NCBI RefSeq assembly: GCF_025602895.1
Contig: NW_026516277.1
Location: 159,051 to 223,050 of the forward strand
DNA from: Polychytrium aggregatum
Taxonomy: Eukaryota > Chytridiomycota > Chytridiomycetes > Polychytriales
Direction: 5' to 3'
DNA: 64,000 nucleotides
A program made the position numbers and the translations under genes. A model generated the notes under the pieces. The model had not been told where the DNA came from. It worked only from the letters and a program-made list of their open reading frames with translations, and did no database searches. The stretch's first letter is position 1. Each line of letters begins with the position of its first letter. Below are positions 35,901-47,081 of the stretch, piece after piece.

Positions 35901-36657
35901 CAACATCAACAACACCAGCAACACCAGCAGTGTCCATGCAATCGCTGTATCAGAGAGTTCGCGCGGACCTGCTGGCGCAATATCAGCGCCACTCGACAAA
36001 TCGAATGCCTTGGCGGACTTTAGCGATATTCTCAACGAGAAGGAGAACGACGATGACGAAGATTTGTTCAATTCCCGCAAAATTCTGAGACGCCGGACCT
36101 ATACGATCAAGCCCGATGCCGTTATACCGCATGCTGCCGATGGCGATTTGTCTGGCGAGAAGAGCGCGCTCCCCGTCAGCCCGGGTGATAACCAGCGCTC
36201 TGACGACGAAAGACCGCTGAAGCGACCTCTGCTGATGATCAACGACAGCGACGAAGACATGGACGACGTCGCGCATCCCAGCCAACGGCGCACATTGCTC
36301 TCTCCTTCTCGCCCAAACAGGTGTGTGAGGTCGATGTGCAAATGCCGCCGAGTGCAACTGGAGGGGGAGGGTAGCCAACTGAGTTGGACTGGCCAGGGCA
36401 GCCGAGAGGGCAGTCTCTCTCGCTTTGCACCGGCTTACATGAATCTCTTTTGATCCCAGCCAAGGTGCAGGGCGAGTATCTCGGCTCGTGAGAGTGCTGG
36501 TGAGTACATTTATTGCAATCGAGCGCGCAGAAGCAGGTCTTGGTGTTCTTAGACAAGACCCACCAGAGCGTTGGATGATTGGTTCCGCCGGCCTTGTACT
36601 CGCTGACCATCGATGAATCGCCAGGACGACGACGACGACGACGACGACTATGAGTGA
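29912..36657 (+). CDS. TOF1: Replication fork protection protein Tof1/Swi1/Timeless
   Basis: Twenty-six exons are inferred: 29912-30056, 30165-30323, 30555-30717, 30794-30923, 30981-31220, 31315-31494, 31669-31788, 31923-32016, 32110-32231, 32354-32476, 32564-32575, 32630-32835, 32920-33056, 33192-33295, 33376-33519, 33732-33881, 33964-34029, 34105-34133, 34231-34260, 34355-34436, 34634-34778, 34840-34959, 35072-35304, 35419-36320, 36460-36499, 36625-36657. Phases agree and give 1302 aa. N-terminal Timeless signatures are LGECLRDLKRYLRRDE, ALGRWQILKTDLIPLLL, EILVPITWPLES, LLLIRNIVAIKD and SRFAGTVTINS then DGKRINIHN. A helical repeat follows with KWTE, LDLMANSEN and TSMFHRIFVK. The acidic, Ser-rich C-tail has FIVDSDEDEEQDT and ends in an Asp run. 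The family pairs with Csm3/Tipin at replication forks for pausing and checkpoint signalling. The 33296-33375 intron starts with GC. Confidence 0.9.
30373..30523 (+). repeat. Heptanucleotide minisatellite GATGGTT, about 21 copies
   Basis: Near-perfect head-to-tail copies of GATGGTT fill 151 bp of the inferred second intron of the TOF1 gene (30324-30554). There are no spacers, so it is not a CRISPR array. Confidence 0.95.
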
Positions 36658-37395
36658 TGTACGCGTCCAATCCTGGATTCGCAGCTCATGCACACCAACC
36701 GTGGCAGCATGTTCAGAACAAAAGTGGACAGTACCCATTCGGATTCATTTGCATTACATGTTGATTTGGGATCATTGTCTCGAGACGCTATCCATTCGAT
36801 CATTCAGACGGCTCCGCACCAAGTGTGGTACTCGGCGCCAAGACGGTCGGGTCGAGCGTGACACTCGCCAGTGTTCTGGGCCTTGGGAGACTCCTCTGAC
36901 GGCGGAACCGCCCAAAGAACTTGACAAATCTGGGTCTCCATGGGCTCGATGTGCATTCCTTCCCCTGTGTCCATGATCCATTCTCGAATGCAGTCGCAGT
37001 GCCAGGCTCATTGGACACACCCGTTGGCTATGGTGGATTGGTGTGTGTTCGGTACCCGGAGAAGAGCGACAACCCTGGCACAAACACAGGGTGCCCGTCT
37101 CGCTTTGGACGTGTGAGACCTCCTGCATATTCCACCGTCTTCCTCAATGCAGCCGCCAACGGACCAACGCTGCCCACAGACGCACCCCGTTTCGTTTTCG
37201 CACCAAAGCCAGAGCCAGGGCGGCACGCGTCGTTTATTGGATCCACGTGATTGGCCGAATTTGGGCATATGGAAGTGGCAGCGTCGCATTTTTTCGTCTG
37301 CCCTGCTTCGTTCATCCGCCTTTGGCCCGGCTTGCGCTGCATCTCTCGCGATCACACGGCTATAGCAATCTGCATCTGCATCTGCCCGAGCAAAC
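36658..37395. other. Intergenic region with dispersed-repeat copy B
   Basis: 740 bp between TOF1 and CSE1. The dispersed repeat occupies its middle. Short open frames in the repeat (for example around SFPCVHDPFSNAVAV) resemble frames in the other copies, but this reflects shared DNA rather than a proven protein. Confidence 0.5.
36904..37110 (+). repeat. Dispersed repeat, copy B
   Basis: Same orientation as copy A at 19991-20205. Aligned words include AACTTGAC, ATCTG, GGGCTCGATGTGCATTCC, CCATGATCCATTCTCGAA, GCAGT.CAGTGCCAGGCTCA, TTGGACACACCCG, and downstream GAGAAGAGCGACAACC and CTTTGGACGTGT. Copy C shares the GGAGAAGGCGACAGCC and CGCTTTGACG words, so the similarity runs well beyond the first 120 bp. 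Confidence 0.75.
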
Positions 37396-40300
37396 ATGGA
37401 GGCCAACGAACAGAACCTGGCTGCCCTGGCCCACTATCTCGAAAACACACTCAATCCCGCATCTCGCAAAGAAGGTACGTCGTGGCCCCAACCCATGGAG
37501 CGCTTGCGAGCCCCCTTCCCTTCTTGTTGTGTGGCTGCTCGCTATGTCGCCCTCCAAGTCCGGACCGGATGGTGCCGCAGATATCTGCAGTTTGACTTAG
37601 TTTCTCCTTCCCTTTCCACATCCCGACTCCAGCCGAGCAGTTCCTCGCCGGAGCAGAGGCCAATCAAGGCTTTCCGATCCTGTTGCTCAGACTCCTCACG
37701 GTTCCCAGTGTCGCCGAAACCACAAAGTTCTCGTCCGCCGTCTACTTCAAGAACTACGTCAAGAAGCACTGGCCCAACGTATGTCTGCACTTTCCATCTC
37801 GGCGACATGGTTGTTGGACAATAATGCTTCCCTGTTCCGAGCCATGTTTCGAGCGCCACCCTCGGCTTCGCAGAGGTTCGTCTTGGTAACCTCTATACCA
37901 TTCCCATTTCAACGATACAGGACGGCGCTCCGGACGACAAAATCCATCAGGATGACCGTACCAACATCAAGCGCATTTGCGTCGATCTTATGATTGCTCT
38001 ACCTCAGAAGCTGCAGATTCAGATCAGCGAGGCTATTGCCCTGATCGCTGATTGCGACTTTCCGGACAAGTGGCTTGATCTGGTCGACGTGGGTATTGCG
38101 AGGGCTCCGAGTCTGAGCTCCCTCTGAACTAATCCACAGGCTGCTGCCACAACTGATGAGCTCTGTGGCGGATTAAGTAACACACGGCTCGCTGTCCGTA
38201 TAGATCTTGGTCTCTAAATTGAACATGGTGGACTTCAATGTCAACATTGGCGTTCTCCAAACCGCCCATTCCATCTTCAAGAGGTGAGTTGCGTTCCCAA
38301 CATCCCATTGTAAGATGTGGATATTGGCACTGCCGACGGCCCTTACACCCTCATACCCTCACACCCTCATACCCTCATACCCTCACACCCTCTTACCCTC
38401 TTACCCTCTTACCCTCATACCCTCAAATCCGAGTGAGTCTGCACTATGCTTTATTCTCATACCCATGTGGTCGTCATCGACAGATGGCGCTCGCAGTTTC
38501 GCTCGAACGCCCTCTTTGCAGATATCAAGTTTGTCTTGGAGAGGTTTGCTGCGCCATTCCTCCAGCTGTTCCAGGTAGGATGTGCGCCCCTCATCGCTGT
38601 GGCTTTGTCGGCCCAGCCAACGAATTTGGATACACTCTCGGCGGATTCATACAGGCTTAGGATATCAACCCAAACCTTTGTCGCCTTTCTTTCTAGGCTG
38701 TCGACAGCCTGATCGATAGCAGCAAGGCCGACGAGAAGAACCTGCGAGTGCTGTTTGAGGTCCTCTACCTGATCACCGAGATCTTTTACGATCTCAACTG
38801 CCAGGATCTGCCCGAATTCTTTGAGGACAACCACGCCGAGTTCATGCGACTTCTGCACAAGTATCTTGTCTATCAGAACCCTTTGCTCGCTTCCTCGGTA
38901 GGTGCACCGACCCATTCCTATCACTCTTATTTAGATGAGTGGTCCGAACTGTGCGAGTGGTTTGGTTGCGATGACTGTTTATTTCCCTGCGGGCCTTACG
39001 TGGTATAACTTTATTCAGGATGACGAGGCCGGCCATTTGGAAAAAGTCAAAACTTCGATCTGCGAGATCATCCAGCTCTATGCCGATCGATACGCCGATG
39101 ACTTCAAGACTCTGCCTAACTTTACCGAAACAGTCTGCGGTCTGCTTGCTGCGACCAGCAGTGAGGCTAAATATGATTCGGTATGCCGCCCACGACTCTT
39201 GGCTCCTTTGTGAGGCATGCTACATGTCTTGGTGCGCACGGTCTCTACAGCCAGGCGCTAACGCCTTGAACCGGCTCTCCAGCTTGTCTCGCATGGTCTG
39301 TTTTTCCTGACCACAGTTGTCAAGGCTACCGAGAGCCGCACGCTTTTCCAAAACGTTGCTGTGTTGCAAACAATCTGTGAAAAGGTCATCCTCCCAAATA
39401 TCGAGCTTCGAGGTATGTGTAGTGAGGACGGCGATCCATCTGGTACTTGTCACTGTACGACTACCTGCCTTGGTCTTACATATCATGCGTCGCTGACAGA
39501 CTCCGATGAGGAACTGTTCGAAGATGACCCGATTGACTATATTCGTCAAGACCTCGAGGGCTCTGGTAAGCCGGGTTGAGTCGCAGTCGGGTACCTCGCG
39601 CCTCTGTCAACGAAGAAACGCGCCGGTCCTTCCTCTCCCCTCTGACATGCATGCTTGTCCTTGTGCCATTACAGACAGCCATACCCGTCGTCGTGCTGCC
39701 GTCGACCTGATCCGAGGCCTCTTGGAGCACTTTGCCCAGCCCGTCACCAAACTGTTTACGCAGTATATTGATGTTCAGATCCAGGTATGTCAGAGCGGCC
39801 TGCTCTCTGCTGTCTCTACCGATTTTGTTGTGCCTCCCCTTGTGCTATTTGTGCCTTGCACCATCTGTCAATGTTTCCCAAGGAGGCCAAAGATATCCTC
39901 GAGATATACAGGCTAAGGTCAACCCTTGACACATCGACTCCTTTGGCTGTCTCTTCCAGAAATACAACCAAAACCGACAGCAGAACTGGAAATCATACGA
40001 CTCGGCCCTTTATCTCACGATGGCCATCTCAGCCAAGACCTCCTCGGCTCAGACCGGCGTCACTTCCGTCAACGAATACATGCCTATGTTGCCTGTCTTT
40101 GAGTCGCAGGTTCTCCCAGAGCTGCAGAGCCCAACTTCAGTGCATCCCATCATCCGCGTCGATGCTATCAAGTACCTAATGGATTTCCGAAGCCAGGTGA
40201 GTCCTGGCGACGTGTATGCTATAATGAGACACGACTCTAATACCCCCCCCTACTTTTCAACAGATTTCAAAGACCCACCTGCAAGCTGTAATCCCCATCC

Positions 40301-42625
40301 TGCTTACCAACTTGTCACAACCCAGCTATGTAGTCTATACTTACAGCGCAGTGTGCATCGACCGTATTCTTGGAATGCGTGTGGCTGGCAACCGCAGCCT
40401 CTTCCGTCCCGAAGACATCAGTCCATATGTCAAGGATCTGTTGATGGCGTTGTTTGGCCTCCTGAGCCGCGCCGGGACGAGCCCCGAAAAGATCGCCGAA
40501 AACGACTATATCATGCGAGGTGAGCGATTGTCCTCGCTGAGGTTAAGCCATTGGAGTGCTTCATCGGTTTGCTCGACGCATGGTCCTCCGACTGATTTGC
40601 CGTCCAAATATACCCCAGCGATCATGCGTATCACCGTGATCGGGAGCAAGGAGATCCTTCCCTATGCCGCTGATATCCTGGCCCAGCTGAGCAGCATTCT
40701 TGCCGTTATCAGCCAGAACCCAAGTAACCCCAAGTTCAACCACTATGTCTTCGAGACGGTTGCTGCATTGGTCAAGTAAGCTTCTCGATGCCTCGCTCGG
40801 CCGTCTGGCTCGCTTGAACATCCGGTATTATATGTTTGTCGAAACAAACTAACTGTCCGAGGAATCATAGGCACGCAAGCAGAGGCAGCGCTGCCTTGGT
40901 CCAGCAGCTTGAGGCCAACCTCTTCGGCCCCTTCCAGGCGATTCTCCAGCAGGATGTTGCCGGTATGACTCAGTCTTGGAGATAGAGCTTCATGTCGGTG
41001 CCTGCGGGCTGGCCACCGTCGATGCGTCCTCGGCTTACACCCACAACCGCACCTCTCCCTCTTCAGAGTTTATGCCGTATGTTTTCCAGATTCTTTCGCA
41101 GCTTCTGGATCTGCATCGTGGCAGCGTGCTTCCCGAATCGTACAAGAGCATGCTGCCACCGCTCCTGCAGCACTCGCTTTGGGAGTCTCAGGGTAAGGCT
41201 CAATCGTGCACCAGCATCGCACCGACACCCACACTATGGTCGTCGTGGCATTGTTACATATGAAGAGCAATCCATACCCCCCCCCAAAACGGCGGCAGTG
41301 GTGCAGTTTGTCGGTGTTTATGGGCCATGACTCTGATTTCCCTGGCACTAACGCTATCTTGGCCGATCCTCCTGACCTTTAGGCAATGTTCCAGCCCTCG
41401 TTTCGCTTTTGCGCTCCTACCTGGGCATCGCTCCGGTCCTCATTGCCGAGAACGGCATGCTTCCTCACTTCCTGGGCGTGTACAACAAGCTCATCGTCTC
41501 CAAGCTGAACGACCAATATGGCTTTGAACTTCTCTCGTCGCTTCTGGAGAACGTCCCATTGTAAGTGAAACCAGTGCTGCCTTCTCTCTTTGCCCCTTGA
41601 AACGGGTAGCTGGTTGGCCTCCTCCGCCTCTGCTGACAATTGCACTCGCTCTGTAGCACATACTTTGAGAGCCAAGGCTTTGCCAAGAGCACTTTCTTCC
41701 TCCTGCCCAAACGCCTCAGCACTGCCAAAACGGCCAAGTTTACCAAGGAATTTACCAAGTTCCTGTCGCTGCTGTTTGGTTTGAACAAGCCTGACCTGGG
41801 TGCCGACAAGGTCATCTCGGTCTTTGAATCCATCCAACCAGGGTAAGCTCGGTGTTTCCGTAACAGTGTGTGGATCGCAACATAGCTTGTCTCACTCTGG
41901 CCGCTTCATGTGCCTGACGATGATTTTGTCGATACAGACTCTTCCGCAGCCTCTTCGAGAACATAGTCATTCCGGAGTTCACTCTCGATATGCTCCCGGC
42001 TGACAAGCGCCTGATCGCCGTTGGCATGACGACGCTCCTTGTCAACAGCAAGATTTTCTCCACGGAGCCGTACCTGCCGCTCTGGTGAGTAGGCCGACCT
42101 GGTGGAATCCTGTCGCTGAGGCGCGCTGAGGCCGAGCTCACTCTCCTCGTGCCTCTCTAACCCGGCGCACCCTTGTTTCCTTTGTCAACCCAACGGCCAT
42201 TAGGCCGCGAACTGTGCAAGACCTGCTCAAGATGCTGGAGACAGCCATCTTTGACAACAAGCCTCAGGAAGAGGAGGACTCTTACATTGACGCCGAGGAC
42301 ATGGGCTACCAGAACACCTTCACTCGCCTCAACGTCGTCCCGACTCAGAAACGCGATCCCACCGCCCACCTTGGCGACCCCAAGTTGTACCTTGCCCAGG
42401 CACTGAGCAGCCTTAGTGCCCAGCCCGGACCGGTAGGTGCATCAGAGACCTCTGGCGGTGTAGCCGAGCAGCTCAATCGTCGGGAGACCGGTCAAACAGC
42501 CCATATTGATTGTCTAACGCGCTTTTATATTCTAGGTTGCCACTGTCATCCAGAGCGGCCTCTCGCCTGACGCAGTGACGCTCCTTCAGCAGTACCTGGG
42601 CCATGGCGCTCAAACCATTCGATAG
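37396..42625 (+). CDS. CSE1: Exportin-2 (Cse1/CAS), importin-alpha re-export receptor
   Basis: Twenty exons: 37396-37474, 37633-37778, 37921-38088, 38204-38283, 38484-38574, 38697-38897, 39019-39180, 39283-39412, 39500-39565, 39675-39784, 39960-40196, 40264-40519, 40619-40775, 40871-40962, 41067-41192, 41383-41560, 41657-41842, 41938-42084, 42204-42432, 42536-42625. All phases agree; 976 aa against about 960-970 in yeast and human. The N-terminal importin-beta domain reads AEQFLAGAEANQGFPILLLRLL and AVYFKNYVKKHWP. The CSE1 hallmarks follow: FPDKWLDLVD, DFNVNIGVLQTAHSIFKRWR, SDEELFEDDPIDYIRQDLEGSD, RRRAAVDLIRGLLEHF, and late EDMGYQNTFTRL. The protein is an all-helical HEAT-repeat solenoid that returns importin alpha to the cytoplasm with Ran-GTP. 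Intron 38284-38483 holds an 8-bp repeat resembling CCCT-type telomere units. Confidence 0.95.
38345..38426 (+). repeat. 8-bp tandem repeat ACCCTCAT/ACCCTCTT in CSE1 intron
   Basis: About ten units of ACCCTC followed by AT, AC or TT, confined to the intron between CSE1 exons 4 and 5. Unit length 8 and variable last bases distinguish it from a telomeric CCCTAA array. Confidence 0.9.
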
Positions 42626-43212
42626 GAAACGGGCTATACATCGGTCGGATTGTGAGTTGGGTCTCCATGACGGCCACGACGATAGACTTGAAGGGGGGGG
42701 GTATCCGATCAGATGGCCAAATCTGTCTATACGAAGCACATCTTGGATTCAAAGATGCGAACCATTGAACAAATATACATGTGTCTATCTCAACTACCAC
42801 GGTAACACCCTGGCCTTTGATTAGCCGTCATGTTTCACAGCCGAGCGCCAGCTAGGTTGTTGGCCAGCACATACGCGAATCGTGACCCCGAATGTGTACA
42901 TTCGCGACTGTCACTTGCCCCGGTTATGAGCAACATACCGGTCTGCATTTGACACTGCAAATAGCGCATGACTCGGAATCAGCGAAACCCCCAATCCGGT
43001 GCGTTGATGAGCATCATGAATAGAGTGGTCAGAGCTTAAATAGGGTGAAGCATCGGAGCGCGAGGGCCGCAGAGGCAAACAAGAGCGATGCCGCGTGGAA
43101 TAGGAACTCGGCGCACGGCAGCGGGGTCGGTCGCATCAACCGGTCGGCATCTTGGATATCATGATTCGCTCCGACAGAGAGTTGGCGACGAGACGCTGCT
43201 TGGCGAAAGCTC
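42626..43212. other. Convergent intergenic region
   Basis: About 590 bp between the stops of CSE1 and the Tudor-like gene. A G-run of 9 lies near 42700. No gene seen. Confidence 0.5.
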
Positions 43213-45673
43213 TTACACCGTGGGCTTGAACAGGTTCCTCTGTCGAAGGACCTGAATAAACCACTTGGGCTTGTAGAAATCCCCAGCCGCGCGTGCAATT
43301 GCTTCTTCGCGATCGACACTTTCCCTCTGTTGAATTAGGGCATAGACAAACTCTGGCTGAACCACAAAGCGGATAAAAAGCTCGATATCGACGATGGAGG
43401 TCAGATGAGCTTTGTAGTTAAACGGATCCTGAGGCTTTTTGCGAGTTCGCGTCCGCTTCGGCTGCTGGACGTCGGCAATTGAGAGCGAGGACAGTCCAGG
43501 CGGATGAGATAGCAGCTGTGATACATTCTGCGATGGCGGGTCAAGCTGGGAAGGCTCAAGAGGCTCGGCCTTGGTCTCGCCAACTCTAGGGTGGGCACAG
43601 TCGGATGCAAGCAACGAAGGGCCTCTCTCTTCTGTACTTGATGGCGGTGAAACGCGGGTCTCTTGGTGCCCGTACGAGTCAGGACAGCCAGGCGATGCCA
43701 CTGGCGAGCCATTTGGGACAAGCACGGCGTTTGAAAGAGGAGCTGCTTTGGACGGATCACATTCGGTGATATACTCCCTCCTCGGCACATTGCTCTTTGG
43801 TAATGATTCGAGATATGCAGAGTCATCGAGGTGGATAAGTTGATTACCGGATTCGTTGGTATGCTGGATATTTGTTCTTCGCTTCTTGGCAATGGCCCCG
43901 GCCGAGCTGACCGCACCGCCGATTCGCTTGCCGCTGCGCGTAACTCGAGCACCATAAGCAACTGAGGGCGACATGCCGATTGACTTTGCTGAGTTGTCTT
44001 TGCTTTTTGCCTTGGGCTCTGTGAACTCGGGAACGTGTGAGAATAGACGGGCCTTGATGAAGGCTGTGATAAGACCGATTTGATGGACATCAAACGGGCC
44101 CGAGACGAGCTGGGTCGGGTAGGTTCTGTGTGGATCCTGAAAGGCGACGGCGAATTCGTCGTACGCTCTCGAGTGCGCACGGCCCTCGGGCAATTCGAAA
44201 ATACTTTGGACGGACGAGGAAACCAGTTCGAGATCTGCCTCGAGCTGGGGATCTCGGTAGTCGGGATTCGGACTCGATGGATCGAATCGTTCGCTATCTT
44301 CAATCTATATGTGTTTATCAAGCCATGTAAAACAGCGGAGCCGGAGATATAGCTCAAGTCAAAGCCGCCAGGGATATCAGCAGTCTCATAGGCGCGAGCA
44401 TCTTTAACGATGCTTGATCAGACCAATTATCTGCAGGCGATGCTCTACAGAGGCCTGGGTCACCTACCCGAACCGTGAAGAATTCAGGTTGCTTTCGTGT
44501 ATAAAAATCGCCGCGAGACACAGTTTGAGAATGGCCAGAAGGAAAGAGCAACGAATACCTCTTGGTGGCCGGGTGATATTCTGTAACAAGAGCAGGAACA
44601 TGGGCAGTTTTGTTGCCCTTCTGCAGAGCCAGCACGCCTTGATCTTTGAGGATATGTCTGTCCGAGAGAATAGAGTCGCAAGCTCAGCACAAATCAAAGT
44701 GTTTGACTTTCAGGAAGCACGGCGTTGATGGGTGGTTCTCTTCCTCAAACCATGTTGCGACGAGTCGGCTGCTGGATTGCCGTCCGCAGATTCCGAGCAG
44801 GGTCGTTGCGACCATACGCTCATCATTCAGCCTGCCATGATCGCCAACGCTTGCAGTGATGCCGGCTCTCGCCTCGTTCCCAATTCTCACTCACCCTTCG
44901 TCGCAGAGCTCGTCGTCGCTATCGCCAAATTCATCAAAGTGGGTGATCCAGGACAGCGTCTTGGGGGGATCGCTGGCGAACATGGTGAATGAGACTCGGC
45001 AACATCGAATCGCGCACAATACCGGCTCGAGAGAGAACACGGAGCGCCATTGCTGCGATGCACACCTGTGGCGGCCGGGGTATGGCGTGTTTCGCTCTGG
45101 CGATGCTTTGGGTTGCCGTGTGCTTGCAGGTCGCTCGATCTTGCCAGGCTTTCTGGACCGCGACATCTTGGGCACCGACGATCGTGTGGCTGGCGTGAGA
45201 TATGCATATCAGCTTCGGTATGAAGTGTATAAGCCAGCCGCTGAATGATGGACATTACCTTGGGAAGACGGCTCCGAGATCAATGGCTGGTCTGCCGACA
45301 AGCCGATTTCGGGCAAAGACAGGTCGAGGCTCACCAGCGAATCCGATGCAGCCGTGTGCTCCGAGTCGGAATCAATAACTTCGTAATCCGAGTCCAAAGT
45401 TATCGAGGAGGCCGGGACCAGAACAGCTGGACGCAGAGATTCATGTAGGGAGACAGGTGCACTTGCGCCGCCTGGCTGAGATGCATGTCTAGAAGGATGA
45501 TGCGCTATCGCGATCTCATCGTCCAGCGGCCCTGGCTCCAGATTCAGGCTGGGTGAGATCGCGAGCGACCTGGAACAGCATATGGCCGAGGGCGTTGGTG
45601 AGCGGGGTGGGTTTGCGATGCGGGCCCGGTCGTCGGTGCTGTCGCTGCTCCTGGGGACAGTCTCGACATGCAT
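43213..45673 (-). CDS. Unknown protein with Tudor-like domain
   Basis: Five exons in transcript order: 45673-45259, 45189-45066, 44972-44895, 44657-44468, 44304-43213. Phases agree throughout; 632 aa. The N-terminal 175 residues are polar, with an acidic patch SDYEVIDSDSEHTAASD that could act as a SUMO-interacting motif. Residues about 206-268 look like a Tudor-type barrel: QGVLALQKGNKTAHVPALV, EYHPATKRYSLLF, TVSRGDFYTRK. A conserved-looking segment follows (AYDEFAVAFQDPHRTYP, GLITAFIKARLFSHV), then a linker with basic RSGKR and KKRR clusters. A C-terminal helical stretch (VDIELFIRFVVQPEFVYALI, KPKWFIQVLRQRN) ends the protein. A nuclear reader of methylated histones or proteins is a reasonable inference from the Tudor-like part, but I do not recognise the full-length family. 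The start ATG is the first in an open frame and could move upstream. Confidence 0.62.
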
Positions 45674-46460
45674 TCTGGGCTTGATGGCGATCAGGCGCAA
45701 AGGCTCGGATCAAGCGGGTCAGGCAGGCCGATGCAGACCAGGCCAGCACAAGACAGCATCCATCTCGCCCGATTTGGCATGTGGCCGAGCAAAGGCGGGA
45801 ACGGCGTGGAGTTCGGGGCTGGCGCTGTTGCCCAGCCGTCAAAGCGCAAGGGAGATCTCTGATGCCCTGGGCTCTGTTTCGCTGCCCAGGGTTTAGCCAC
45901 ATGGCTGGCTGTCGCCTTCTCCAGGCCCCGAATGCTACGCCCACTCACCCTGGCCAGACAGAGTGTCCAAAGGACAGGCTTTGTGGCTGCCCTTGGGAAT
46001 GCATCGTGGAAGCAAGCAGAGGGAAAGGGATATGCATCGAGCCCACGGCGACTCGGGCTCTTCAGGCACTTTGACCGGCTCCACCGCCATCGGGAAGTGT
46101 GGTTGAGACGAGCCATCAGGGCGTTGGTGAGCAAAAGCCCGATGAGGGTGCGGCATCGGATTGCATCGGCATCCTGGGCGAAATGCCTCACAGCCCAGGT
46201 CCATGACACAGGAGCCCGTTCTGTGGAACCAGACCGATCTGGACGCGGCTGGCAACTCCCAAGCGGCTGTTTTCGCTCTCTCGCTCTTTTTTTTTCCTCC
46301 CTCTCCGCACCGCAATCCATCGTCCTGCCCGAGCCTTGGGCATCTGCTCCCCGGACTGCCGCAACCTTGCCCCGAGCGGCATCGCTCTACCACCCGCATC
46401 CCGGACCCGAATCTCGTCTGCCCCAACCGAACGACCCAGCCAAATCCTAGCTCCTTTACT
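45674..46460. other. Divergent intergenic region with inverted dispersed-repeat copy C
   Basis: 790 bp between the Tudor-like gene and the small mitochondrial-protein gene. Copy C of the dispersed repeat fills about a third of it. Open frames on both strands correspond to the repeat or to GC-rich sequence; none is supported as a gene. Confidence 0.5.
45838..46095 (-). repeat. Dispersed repeat, copy C (inverted)
   Basis: On the minus strand it reads GGGCTCGATGCATATCCC, TTCCACGATGCATTCCCA, then TTTGGACACTCTG, GGAGAAGGCGACAGCC and CGCTTTGACG. Each of these matches copies A and B in the same order and at similar spacing. Confidence 0.75.
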
Positions 46461-47081
46461 ATGAATTCCTGTTTGCGTGCCCTCTGGTACATCGCTCGCC
46501 AACGGGGCGCACAGGCACCCAAGCAGCAGCTCCGTCTACTGTGGAGCCCAACACTCCGCCTGCCAGCATCGACGGCATCGACGGCATCGACGGCATCAAC
46601 GACATCGATGGGCCGAATCATCGCCAGCGCAGCTGGATTTATGGCAACAGCTGGAGCGGCAGCACTGCTCTCGCAGCAACAGCGAACGCGGCTGCAGATC
46701 GAGTGCTCTCCCACCTACAACGGCGTACCCGTTGCTGCGACGTTTCTGTTGCATCAGTGCCAGGCCATCTTTGACGCACAGTTCCCGGGCCTGGAAATGT
46801 CTGCCATATTTTCGATGAACCACCCCGAGTTCTCGTATTCGGAGGACGGCGCTCTATCATTCTATTGGCCAACGGAAGCCGTGGTCGAGATCCCGGTATT
46901 CGAACGGCTGAATCAAATCGAGGAAGCCAAACTTGGAACAGCTGGCATCCGAAAAAAGCCCGTGGCCACACTACGGCTGAAGGGCAAGTGCAAATACGGA
47001 TGTGCACAAGTGGAACTCGGGGAGATGGTGCTGATCAAGAAAAATGGCGAGGAAGTCTGGCGATGGACAAAAGAGAACTAG
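46461..47081 (+). CDS. Small membrane protein with predicted mitochondrial presequence
   Basis: Intronless, 206 aa. I chose the ATG at 46461, which follows a pyrimidine-rich leader and begins a basic, acid-free N-terminus (MNSCLRALWYIARQRGAQ, then LRLLWSPTLRL) typical of matrix-targeting presequences; the frame is open further upstream. A Thr-Ala-Ser run (TASTASTASTTS) encoded by ACGGCATCG repeats follows. Next comes one hydrophobic helix (IIASAAGFMATAGAAALL, about residues 52-70) and a soluble C-terminal domain ending VATLRLKGKCKYGCAQVE, MVLIKKNGEEVWRW. Topology resembles single-pass inner-membrane assembly factors of the Coa1/Tim21 kind, but the match is weak and I do not assign a family. 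Convergent with ATP16. Confidence 0.6.
   Translation: MNSCLRALWYIARQRGAQAPKQQLRLLWSPTLRLPASTASTASTASTTSMGRIIASAAGFMATAGAAALLSQQQRTRLQIECSPTYNGVPVAATFLLHQCQAIFDAQFPGLEMSAIFSMNHPEFSYSEDGALSFYWPTEAVVEIPVFERLNQIEEAKLGTAGIRKKPVATLRLKGKCKYGCAQVELGEMVLIKKNGEEVWRWTKEN

Noticed and set aside
38345-38426. True interstitial telomere
   Set aside because: Eight-base units with variable ends do not match CCCTAA.
45691-46320. Minus-strand frames with an AYPFP..CFHDAFP peptide also seen near 20040 and 36950
   Set aside because: The shared peptide comes from the dispersed DNA repeat; frames are interrupted and differ in extent, so there is no evidence of a conserved protein.
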